Positions 1 to 5,461 of a DNA stretch of 7,614 nt are shown here, piece after piece. The first letter of the stretch is position 1. The number at the start of each line of letters is the position of its first letter. The notes beneath the pieces were generated by a model. The model ran no database searches. It was not told the DNA's origin and worked only from the letters and a program-made list of their open reading frames with translations. A program made the position numbers and the translations under genes. Origin of the DNA: an uncultured Chloroflexota bacterium (GTDB lineage Bacteria > Chloroflexota > Anaerolineae > Aggregatilineales > Phototrophicaceae); contig CALJKV010000038.1 in the NCBI GenBank assembly GCA_937974245.1, positions 1 through 7,614 on the forward strand. Reading direction: 5' to 3'.

Positions 1-1867
1 TTCTGCCTCCCCCGCTCCCTCCTCCCCGTATGACTTGTGTCGTGCAGTGAACCGTAGACGGGGCGGGAGATTCTCCTCCCTCGCTGGCGGGGGAGGCCGG
101 GTGGGGGTTCCTATGCCGCACCGCCACCGTGATACCGACGCCGACCTGGATACCGAAAACATTGTGGGTCGTGCCGCTCAGTTTAGGGTTCTGGCGGACG
201 TTGCCGTGCAGGTCGAGGTGATAGAAGGCGGTGAAGTCCTCTAAAAGGTGTTTCCGCATTCCATCTAACGCAATCTGCTCCACAAAGCTGTTGTTGCTGA
301 CAAAGCACACGATACCATCACGCCCCTGCAAACGATCTGTCGCCCAGCGGAAGAATTTTACATAGGGATCATAAAGTGCGTTCTTCGCAGTTGCCCTTGA
401 GTCTCTGGCATAGGTTTCGCGTACCCGATCATCAATCACTTTATAGGTGCGGTTTTTGTTGTTGTCATTTTCGTTGACCTGCCCCACGTTATAGGGCGGA
501 TTGCCGATGATGACGGTGATCGGCGCTTGCTTCTGGCGTTCCACCCTTTCAGTGTTTTTCTCGGTCATGAAGGAAAAACGCATCTGCGCCCCTTCCGACA
601 GGTCGAGCGTATCCACGAAGCACGCGCCCTCGAACGGCTCGTACTTGCCGGTCAGTTCGTAGTAGGTGTGTTCCAGGTTGAGGCTGGCGATGTAGTAGGG
701 CATGAGCATGACTTCATTGGTGAACAGCCCTTCGCGGTAGAAGCGTTCGATGTGGCGCGGGTTGCGCTCGTAAGCCCGCAGCAGCAGGTTGACGGCGAAA
801 CTGCCCGTGCCGGTGCAGGGGTCAATCACGTATACGCCCTCGTCGCCCAGTTTGACGCCGAATTCGCCTTCGAGGACTTCTTCGACGGCGGCGCACATAA
901 AATCCACGATCTCCTGGGGCGTATAGACGATGCCGTGCGTATCGGCCACCTTGATGCTGTAGCCCTGGAAGAATTTTTCGTAGACGGTGTTGATAAACCG
1001 CTGTTTATCGGCGTAATCGTCGGCCAGCTCCTCGGCGGCGCGTTCGATGGCGACGTAAAAACGATCCAGCGCCCCCAGGAATTCGACGCGGTTGAAGTAG
1101 CGGCTGGTCAGGGCGTCAATCACCTTTTCGATTTCGGCGGCGATCACGTTGCGGCGGCTGAATTCTTCCACATTAAACACCTTGCGGATAATGCGCTCGG
1201 TGAGCATGTGCTGGATGAGCATTTCATCCAGGGCGGCGTCGCTGATATTCGGGTTGAGCGCGGTGCGGCACAGTTCGCGGAAGTCGCCAAAGGCGGTCTG
1301 AAACCCCTTGTTTTCCCGGTGGGCGGTTTCGATGCGCTCTTTCAAGCCGGTGGCAATCTGCGGGATTTCGGCCTGGAAGTAGCTCACGGCCTCGCCAAAG
1401 GCTTCAAACGGCTGGATTTCGTGGGTGTAAAAGCGGGTCAGCAGGCGGGCGAACCGCTCCCGGTCACGCACTTTCGCCCGCATGACTTCCTGCCCATCCT
1501 GAAACAGCACGGCCTCGCGGGTGTCCTCAAAAATGATGTTCTTGAAGGGGTAGCCCGCCTCGCGCTTCCTACGGATTTCACTGTCCAGGTCGTCGGCGCT
1601 GTCTTTGGCTTCCCACCAGCCGTAGGGTAACTGCCACTGGTCGCGCAGCACGCCATCCAGGCGGATCGCCCGCCCGGTGCTGGCCTTGCGGGTGAATTCT
1701 TCGACCAGCGTCCAGTTGCGCTCCCTGGCGGTTTCGGCCAGCAGCGCGGAAAATGCCCGGCGGACGTTGCCTTCGCTGTGGACATCCTGCCCCTCGCGCA
1801 GTTCGTCCAGCGTGGCGTAATAGGCGTCTATGGCTTTGTGGTCGGGTCGAATGGCAACGGCGGGCAT
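1..1867 (-). CDS. Fused restriction endonuclease / N6-adenine DNA methyltransferase (type IIG, type ISP-like), partial
   Basis: This single-chain enzyme should cleave DNA and methylate adenine at its recognition site. Codons 1-622 are visible and the frame stays open to the left edge, so the C-terminus (rest of the methylase and target recognition) is missing. The N-terminal part has a PD-(D/E)xK-like nuclease signature, D71 then E86-A-K88 (around WWEAK). A helical linker follows (about 130-310). The methylase core shows GIVYTPQEIV (312-321), SAM-binding motif I DPCTGTGSF (349-357), catalytic motif IV NPPYN (456-460) and SNNSF (524-528). No helicase domain lies between nuclease and methylase, unlike the long LlaBIII-type ISP enzymes, so type IIG is the better label. 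ATG 1867-1865 is chosen because AGGAG (1879-1875) lies 7 nt upstream and a good promoter precedes it. Residues from about 591 on are encoded by a palindromic repeat (see 5-97), so the gene may be interrupted there. Family is clear; specificity and activity are unknown. Confidence 0.88.
   Translation of the reverse strand, partial: MPAVAIRPDHKAIDAYYATLDELREGQDVHSEGNVRRAFSALLAETARERNWTLVEEFTRKASTGRAIRLDGVLRDQWQLPYGWWEAKDSADDLDSEIRRKREAGYPFKNIIFEDTREAVLFQDGQEVMRAKVRDRERFARLLTRFYTHEIQPFEAFGEAVSYFQAEIPQIATGLKERIETAHRENKGFQTAFGDFRELCRTALNPNISDAALDEMLIQHMLTERIIRKVFNVEEFSRRNVIAAEIEKVIDALTSRYFNRVEFLGALDRFYVAIERAAEELADDYADKQRFINTVYEKFFQGYSIKVADTHGIVYTPQEIVDFMCAAVEEVLEGEFGVKLGDEGVYVIDPCTGTGSFAVNLLLRAYERNPRHIERFYREGLFTNEVMLMPYYIASLNLEHTYYELTGKYEPFEGACFVDTLDLSEGAQMRFSFMTEKNTERVERQKQAPITVIIGNPPYNVGQVNENDNNKNRTYKVIDDRVRETYARDSRATAKNALYDPYVKFFRWATDRLQGRDGIVCFVSNNSFVEQIALDGMRKHLLEDFTAFYHLDLHGNVRQNPKLSGTTHNVFGIQVGVGITVAVRHRNPHPASPASEGGESPAPSTVHCTTQVIRGGGSGGGR
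5..97. repeat. GC-rich palindromic element inside the R-M reading frame
   Basis: GCCTCCCCCGC at 5-15 is the exact reverse complement of GCGGGGGAGGC at 87-97, giving an 11-bp inverted repeat around a roughly 93-bp unit. The right arm also folds on itself (CCTCCC 75-80 with GGGAGG 91-96). Read on the minus strand, the element keeps the restriction-modification frame open and encodes a Pro/Ser/Gly/Ala-rich segment (about residues 591-622) unlike the preceding conserved methylase sequence (FGIQVGVGI and the residues after it). This is the pattern of a short dispersed palindromic repeat inserted in a gene. No second copy is in the window, so dispersal is inferred. The element may extend past the left edge. 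Confidence 0.6.
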
Positions 1868-1874
1868 CGTTGTT

Positions 1875-1879
1875 CTCCT
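1875..1879 (-). promoter_or_regulatory. Ribosome binding site of the R-M gene
   Basis: AGGAG reads on the minus strand 7 nt before ATG 1867-1865. It settles the start of the restriction-modification gene, since no other nearby start codon in that frame has such a site. Confidence 0.75.
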
Positions 1880-1897
1880 GTGTGTGCGAATGCCACT

Positions 1898-1926
1898 ATT
1901 CTAGCGCCCTACGGGGTTCATTGCAA
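1898..1926 (-). promoter_or_regulatory. Sigma-70-type promoter of the R-M gene
   Basis: On the minus strand TTGCAA (1926-1921) is followed after exactly 17 bp by TAGAAT (1903-1898), a 4/6 match and a 5/6 match to consensus. Transcription would begin near 1891 and give a leader of roughly 24 nt carrying the AGGAG site. Placement just upstream of the gene supports the call. It is back to back with the candidate exporter promoter at 1962-1990. Confidence 0.6.
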
Positions 1927-1961
1927 AAGGGGTTACAGCCGGGCCGCCGCATACCCGGCGC

Positions 1962-1990
1962 TTGTGTATTATCGTGGTCGTGTGTAGACT
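1962..1990 (+). promoter_or_regulatory. Candidate promoter of the exporter leader, with palindrome at the start point
   Basis: TTGTGT (1962-1967), a 17-bp spacer and TAGACT (1985-1990) form a moderate sigma-70 promoter facing the exporter gene. Directly after the -10, CGGTATACCG at 1993-2002 is a perfect 10-bp palindrome, set within GAC (1987-1989) and GTC (2002-2004). A dyad over the start point is a usual place for a repressor operator. The promoter match is modest, and repressor binding is inference. Confidence 0.4.
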
Positions 1991-2026
1991 ACCGGTATAC
2001 CGTCCAGTGTGTGAAAGGAGGCTGTC

Positions 2027-2092
2027 ATGTCAATGTGTATGTTGTTTTTGTCCAGCAACGGTGTCTCCTGGGGAGCGCTGCCGGGCGGTTAG
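2027..2092 (+). CDS. Putative 21-codon leader peptide upstream of the exporter
   Basis: ATG at 2027 is preceded by a near-perfect Shine-Dalgarno AAGGAGG (2015-2021) with a 5-nt spacer, stronger than the site of the exporter itself. The ORF encodes 21 residues beginning MSMCMLF and ending ALPGG, with TAG at 2090-2092. Its stop codon sits 1 nt before a strong hairpin (2094-2114), and the exporter start lies 143 nt further on. Small ORFs placed like this before resistance or efflux genes often act as leader peptides that sense ribosome stalling or translation rate. The peptide resembles nothing I recognise, so the function is inferred from the site and the RNA structure. Without conservation data it could be a chance ORF. 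Confidence 0.45.
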   Translation: MSMCMLFLSSNGVSWGALPGG

Positions 2093-2193
2093 CGGCGCAG
2101 GCTGTGCCTGTGCCCCGGCTGGTATGTAAAACAATACTCCCGCTCGTTTTCCCCCAGAACAATCCACCGCTTCAGCAGTCGCAAGCCTGCTGA
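2080..2193 (+). promoter_or_regulatory. Possible attenuator-type leader: two hairpins with alternative pairing
   Basis: Hairpin 1 pairs 2094-2102 with 2106-2114 around the loop TGT (nine pairs, one G-U). Hairpin 2 pairs TCAGCAG (2172-2178) with CTGCTGA (2187-2193) around an 8-nt loop. The 5' arm of hairpin 1, GCAGGCT (2097-2103), is also exactly complementary to AGCCTGC (2184-2190), so a long-range 7-bp pairing would exclude both hairpins. A further option pairs GCCGGG (2080-2085) with CCCGGC (2114-2119) and would include the leader-ORF stop codon. No T-run follows either hairpin, so these are not intrinsic terminators on the plus strand. I also see no clear pairing of the exporter's own ribosome binding site. 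Control of message access or stability is inference. Confidence 0.4.
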
Positions 2194-2235
2194 GATGTTC
2201 ACGAACCACCACATCACTCATTAAAGGACAATCGT

Positions 2236-3465
2236 ATGTCGCTGTTTCGTTTGCGGAAACTGGATGCTCTGCGGGTGTACCTGGTGCAAGGCGGCGCGGG
2301 CGCAGTCTTTTTCTCCATGATTTTCACCGTCAACATGATCTACCAGGTGGAGAACGTCGGGTTGAACCCGCTGCAACTGGTGCTGGTCGGCACGACGCTG
2401 GAACTGAGTATCCTGCTGTTTGAAATTCCTACCGGGGTGGTGGCCGATGTCTACAGCCGCCGCCTGTCCGTTATCGCCGGCTTTTTCATTATGGGGGTGG
2501 GTTTCCTCATCGAGGGGCTGTTCCCGGTTTTCGCGGCCATCATCCTCTCCCAGATCGTGTGGGGTATCGGCTATACCTTCACCAGCGGCGCGACGAGCGC
2601 CTGGATTGCCGATGAACTCGGGGCGGAGAACCTGACCCGCGTCTATTTGCGCAATACTCAGGCCGGTCATCTGGGCGACCTGGCGGGAATCGGGCTGGGG
2701 GTCGTGCTGGGCAGCCTGGCGATCAACCTGCCGATTGTATTGGGCGGCGTCGGGCTGATGGGTGTCGGGCTGTTTCTGCTGCTGGCGATGCCGGCGGCGG
2801 AACGGGAGTCGTGGCGGCAGTTGTTCGACACGTTTCGCGCCGGGCTGCGGCTGGTACGCGGGCGGCGGGCGCTGATCGCCATTATGGGAATCGGCCTGTT
2901 CTTCGGACTCTACAGTGAAGGCTATGACCGGTTGTGGACGGCACACCTGCTGCACAACTTCACATTTCCAGCGGTGGGGGACTGGCAGCCGGTGGTCTGG
3001 TTTGGCATCATCCGCGCCACCGGGTCGGTACTGAGCATCAGCGCGTCGGAGCTGCTGGTGCGGCGTGTGAGCGGCGGGCAGGCACGTCTGCTGGTGCGGA
3101 CGGTCTTCGCTCTGAGCGGGATGCTGGTCATGGCGCTGCTGGGCTTCGCTTTCGCCGGGAGTTTCGCCGCTGCCGCCGCCCTGGTGCTGGTAATCGGCGT
3201 GCTGCGCAGCACGATTGGCCCGCTCTACGAGGCGTGGATCAACCAGCATATCGACTCCAGCGTGCGGGCGACGGTGCTTTCCATGTCCGGACAGGTGGAC
3301 GCCTTCGGGCAGATCGCCGGAGGGCCGGTGGTCGGCTGGATCGGGAATACCGTCTCGATTCGGGCGGCGCTGGCAGCTTCGGGGATGCTGCTCACGCCAG
3401 TGCTGCTGCTGTTGGGGCGGCTGCGCGGGCGGGAAGCCGCGCCGGCCACAGCACCAGGGTCGTGA
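2236..3465 (+). CDS. Major facilitator superfamily exporter (drug-efflux-like)
   Basis: This 409-residue integral membrane protein should be a proton-driven exporter of the major facilitator superfamily. About twelve hydrophobic segments are visible: six in residues 14-187, a charged central loop (about 188-210, rich in R and E), then six more to about 397. The cytoplasmic loop between helices 2 and 3 has motif A as GVVADVYSRR (67-76: G67, D71, R75, R76), preceded by FEIPTG. That combination is common in multidrug/tetracycline/macrolide-type MFS proteins. Acidic E56 and E63 lie in helix 2. ATG 2236 is supported by AAAGGA (2223-2228) with 7-nt spacing. The gene has no co-transcribed partner and sits divergently from the restriction-modification gene, behind a long structured leader. 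The DNA is strongly GC-rich, which also opens long shadow frames. The substrate cannot be told from sequence; a sugar or peptide exporter remains possible. Confidence 0.9.
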   Translation: MSLFRLRKLDALRVYLVQGGAGAVFFSMIFTVNMIYQVENVGLNPLQLVLVGTTLELSILLFEIPTGVVADVYSRRLSVIAGFFIMGVGFLIEGLFPVFAAIILSQIVWGIGYTFTSGATSAWIADELGAENLTRVYLRNTQAGHLGDLAGIGLGVVLGSLAINLPIVLGGVGLMGVGLFLLLAMPAAERESWRQLFDTFRAGLRLVRGRRALIAIMGIGLFFGLYSEGYDRLWTAHLLHNFTFPAVGDWQPVVWFGIIRATGSVLSISASELLVRRVSGGQARLLVRTVFALSGMLVMALLGFAFAGSFAAAAALVLVIGVLRSTIGPLYEAWINQHIDSSVRATVLSMSGQVDAFGQIAGGPVVGWIGNTVSIRAALAASGMLLTPVLLLLGRLRGREAAPATAPGS

Positions 3466-3731
3466 GAAGCGATGTCCCAGGCCAGACCTCTTAGGCGGAG
3501 GATTCTGTCCCAATACCGTTAAGTTAGAGACAAAAGGTCGTTGTCTGGCATGATGAAGATGTCAACAAATCATGAGCAAGCAACGGCCTTATGCCATCCA
3601 ATATACCCGAAACACTGAAGTCAATCATCTGATCCCGTACCCATTGGGGCGGAAATTCTGTCTCCACAGCTCATCCGCCAGAGATTTCAGCCCCCATCCT
3701 GCCTGATGACGCGGCGGCCTATCACCATGCG
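3466..3731. other. Intergenic IS debris with short direct and inverted repeats
   Basis: No convincing gene lies here. GGCGGAGGATTCTGTC (3494-3509) recurs with one substitution and one missing base as GGCGGAAATTCTGTC (3648-3662). GCCAGAC (3481-3487) is inverted as GTCTGGC (3543-3549), and AGACAA/TTGTCT (3528-3533/3541-3546) can form a small hairpin with no T-run. A 44-codon ORF (3572-3706, beginning MSKQRPYAIQ) has no ribosome binding site. A frame open from 3633 runs into the transposase remnant downstream. The look is of decayed insertion-sequence ends, but I cannot assign the left part to a named element. Confidence 0.4.
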
Positions 3732-4115
3732 ATGCACTTCCGACGCGCCATCGCAGATGCAGAATGCTATCACGCGCCATCCGCGTTGGAAGCAGCTATC
3801 GCCAGCTTCGTGCAGTACGGCAACGACTGCCGTTACCACGAGGCGCTGGACAATGTGACCCCAGTTGACCTGTATTTTGGACGCTATACCCAGGTGAGGA
3901 CCCAGCGAGAAAGGATCAAACAGGCGATGCCGCAACAGCGTGGGAGCGGTACTTGCAGGCTGTACCGTATTCAGGGTAAAAAGGTGGAAGTGGAACTTGA
4001 TAGCAAACAAACAGGCCATCTTATGATTGTCGATTCCTTCTTCAGATTTTTGGAATTTGAAGTTGGGCTACATTGGTTAATTCGTGCAGAAACACAGTTT
4101 GGAGATCAAACATGA
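3732..4115 (+). pseudogene. IS3-family transposase, C-terminal remnant
   Basis: The translated segment from about 3765 to 3930 (PSALEAAIASFVQYGNDCRYHEALDN then TPVDLYFGR and RERIK) matches the end of the IS3-type integrase-core transposase, whose usual form is an F-x-x-Y-N stretch, RYHEAL-N-x-TP-D-Y-GR and a basic tail. The whole catalytic part with the DDE residues is missing, so this cannot transpose. The ORF is chimeric: residues before about 11 and after about 75 do not look like transposase, and the last 45 or so read through the region that should carry the kinase promoter. Its stop overlaps the kinase start as ATGA (4112-4115), which looks coincidental rather than operonic. No ribosome binding site precedes ATG 3732. 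No matching terminal inverted repeats are evident. The fragment call is firm; the element's name is not. Confidence 0.7.
3997..4027 (+). promoter_or_regulatory. Candidate kdgK promoter
   Basis: TTGATA (3997-4002) and TATGAT (4022-4027) each match the sigma-70 consensus at five of six positions, but the spacer is 19 bp, longer than the usual 17. Transcription would start near 4034 and leave a leader of about 78 nt before the kinase. It lies inside the read-through tail of the transposase remnant. Confidence 0.35.
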
Positions 4116-5149
4116 CAAAGAAGATCGTTACATTTGGGGAAATCATGATGCGGCTTTCCCCCCCCGGATATCTACGTTTTGGACAGGCGAGTTCACTGGA
4201 CATGACTTTCGGTGGCGGAGAAGCTAACGTCGCTGTTTCACTCGCTAATTTTGGTCTGCCGGTCGATTATATAACGCGATTACCAGATAATGACCTGGGG
4301 AAATCCTGCGTTCGGTTCTTGCGTCAATTCAATGTTGGCGTGGAGAAGATTGTCTATGGCGGTGAGCGCCTGGGCATCTATTTCCTGGAGATGGGGTCTA
4401 TGCAGCGAGGCAGCAAGGTTGTCTATGATAGAGCGCATTCCGCCATCTCAACAATCGGGCCTGGCATGATTGATTGGAAGGAAGTCTTTGCCGACGCGGA
4501 TTGGTTCCATTGGACGGGTATCACACCGGCCATTTCCGAAGGAACGGCAGCCGTATGTCTGGAGGCGGTGAAAACGGCACAAGAGATGGGGGTAACTGTC
4601 TCCTGTGACCTGAACTATCGCAAAAACCTGTGGAAATGGGGCAAAAAGCCAGCGGAAGTCATGCCGGAGTTGGTCAGTTACACGGATGTCGCTATCGGCA
4701 ATGAGGAAGATGCTGAGAAAGTGTTCGGCATTCACGCACCGGATAGTGATGTTACAGCAGGTAAGGTCGAAGCTGGCAAATACCGCTATGTTTGCGAAAA
4801 GCTCAACGAACGCTTCCCTAATCTCAAGACAATTGCCATCACATTACGTGGATCAATATCTGCCAGCCATAACCAATGGTCGGCGGTATTGTGGCATGAA
4901 GGCACGTTTTATGAGGGCCTCAACTTTGACATCACCCATATCGTTGACCGTGTTGGTGGTGGCGACAGTTTCATGGGCGGCTTGATATACGGTTTGCAAA
5001 TGTATGGTGCTGATAAGCAAAAAACGCTGAACTTCGCTATTGCTGCATCTTGCCTAAAGCATTCCATATTCGGTGATTTCAACCTCGTCACAGTCAACGA
5101 AGTTGAGAAATTGATGAGTGGGGATGCATCCGGGAGGGTTTCGAGATAA
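4112..5149 (+). CDS. kdgK: PfkB-family sugar kinase, probable 2-dehydro-3-deoxygluconokinase
   Basis: The 345-residue product most resembles KdgK, a cytoplasmic ribokinase-fold enzyme that uses ATP to phosphorylate 2-keto-3-deoxygluconate, giving KDPG for the Entner-Doudoroff aldolase during hexuronate or gluconate breakdown. Visible marks are FGE near the N-terminus (8-10), the substrate-lid motif GGGEANVAV (34-42), DLNYRKNLW (166-174), GNEEDAEKVFG (196-206) and the PfkB signature DRVGGGDSF (279-287) with D285 as the expected catalytic base. The signature reads GGGD rather than the common GAGD. The length is full and the ending SGRVSR looks native, so the gene seems intact. ATG 4112 is chosen over the upstream 4073 start because GGAG (4101-4104) sits 7 nt before it and MTKKIVTFGE is the normal family start. 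No aldolase, dehydratase, transporter or regulator is adjacent, so it is an orphan here. Base composition is less GC-rich than the exporter gene. Fructokinase or another PfkB substrate is the main alternative. Confidence 0.85.
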   Translation: MTKKIVTFGEIMMRLSPPGYLRFGQASSLDMTFGGGEANVAVSLANFGLPVDYITRLPDNDLGKSCVRFLRQFNVGVEKIVYGGERLGIYFLEMGSMQRGSKVVYDRAHSAISTIGPGMIDWKEVFADADWFHWTGITPAISEGTAAVCLEAVKTAQEMGVTVSCDLNYRKNLWKWGKKPAEVMPELVSYTDVAIGNEEDAEKVFGIHAPDSDVTAGKVEAGKYRYVCEKLNERFPNLKTIAITLRGSISASHNQWSAVLWHEGTFYEGLNFDITHIVDRVGGGDSFMGGLIYGLQMYGADKQKTLNFAIAASCLKHSIFGDFNLVTVNEVEKLMSGDASGRVSR

Positions 5150-5461
5150 CGGCGTTACATAGCCGTTGAACCCAACGGTAGAGACGGGTGTTGTGCCTCA
5201 ACGTGTTGGGACAGCTCACCGGCAGTGGACAGTGCCTGACCGTCGTGCTGACGCAGGAACTTCTGCCGTTCGGCAAGGCGACGGCGTCCGGCGTCGCGCT
5301 CGGCCCGCCCCCAGCGCCGCCCGGTGAGCCAGCGCGTTTACGGGGGATAATTGATCGTCACACTTGGGAGCAGTCTCTCTTGTTTTCGGCCTCTTGTGTC
5401 CGATTTCGTTTGAAGAGGTACATGGACCAAAATAGGTGACAGTGTGATAGTACCTTGACCA
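5150..5461. other. Non-coding gap between kdgK and the WD40 gene, with inverted repeats
   Basis: I find no supported gene in these 312 bases. CCGTTG/CAACGG (5163-5168/5173-5178, 4-nt loop) forms a small hairpin 13 nt after the kdgK stop; it lacks a T-run and is at best a weak terminator. GCTCACCGG (5214-5222) is exactly inverted as CCGGTGAGC (5321-5329), bounding a 116-bp segment that also holds GCGACG/CGTCGC (5278-5283/5292-5297). TCACACT (5358-5364) is inverted as AGTGTGA (5441-5447). Base use shifts from GC-rich (about 5220-5340) to AT-richer (after 5341), suggesting a mosaic of inserted pieces. The two flanking genes converge on this gap. Confidence 0.4.

Noticed and set aside
527..1630. 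Long plus-strand ORF of 367 codons
   Set aside because: It is antisense to the restriction-modification gene, whose motifs (DPCTGTGSF, NPPYN) fix the true strand and frame. The length is a by-product of GC-rich coding DNA.
2094..2193. Leader hairpins as Rho-independent terminators
   Set aside because: Neither hairpin is followed by a run of T on the plus strand, so intrinsic termination is not supported.
2030..2221. Minus-strand 63-codon ORF in the divergent region
   Set aside because: There is no ribosome binding site before its ATG, no recognisable features, and it lies opposite the better supported leader ORF and hairpins.
2221..3513. Minus-strand ORF of 430 codons opposite the exporter
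   Set aside because: Its product is dominated by Q, P, R and H without domain structure, while the plus strand encodes a clear 12-helix MFS protein with motif A and a ribosome binding site.
3572..3706. 44-codon plus-strand ORF beginning MSKQRPYAIQ
   Set aside because: It lacks a ribosome binding site, overlaps repeat-containing IS debris, and I recognise no family. Kept only as a note in the region entry.
5163..5178. Hairpin after kdgK as its terminator
   Set aside because: The stem is only 6 bp and no T-tract follows on either strand; too weak to call.
5188..5439. 83-codon plus-strand ORF after kdgK
   Set aside because: No good ribosome binding site, composition changes abruptly along its length, and it spans two inverted-repeat segments; probably not a gene.
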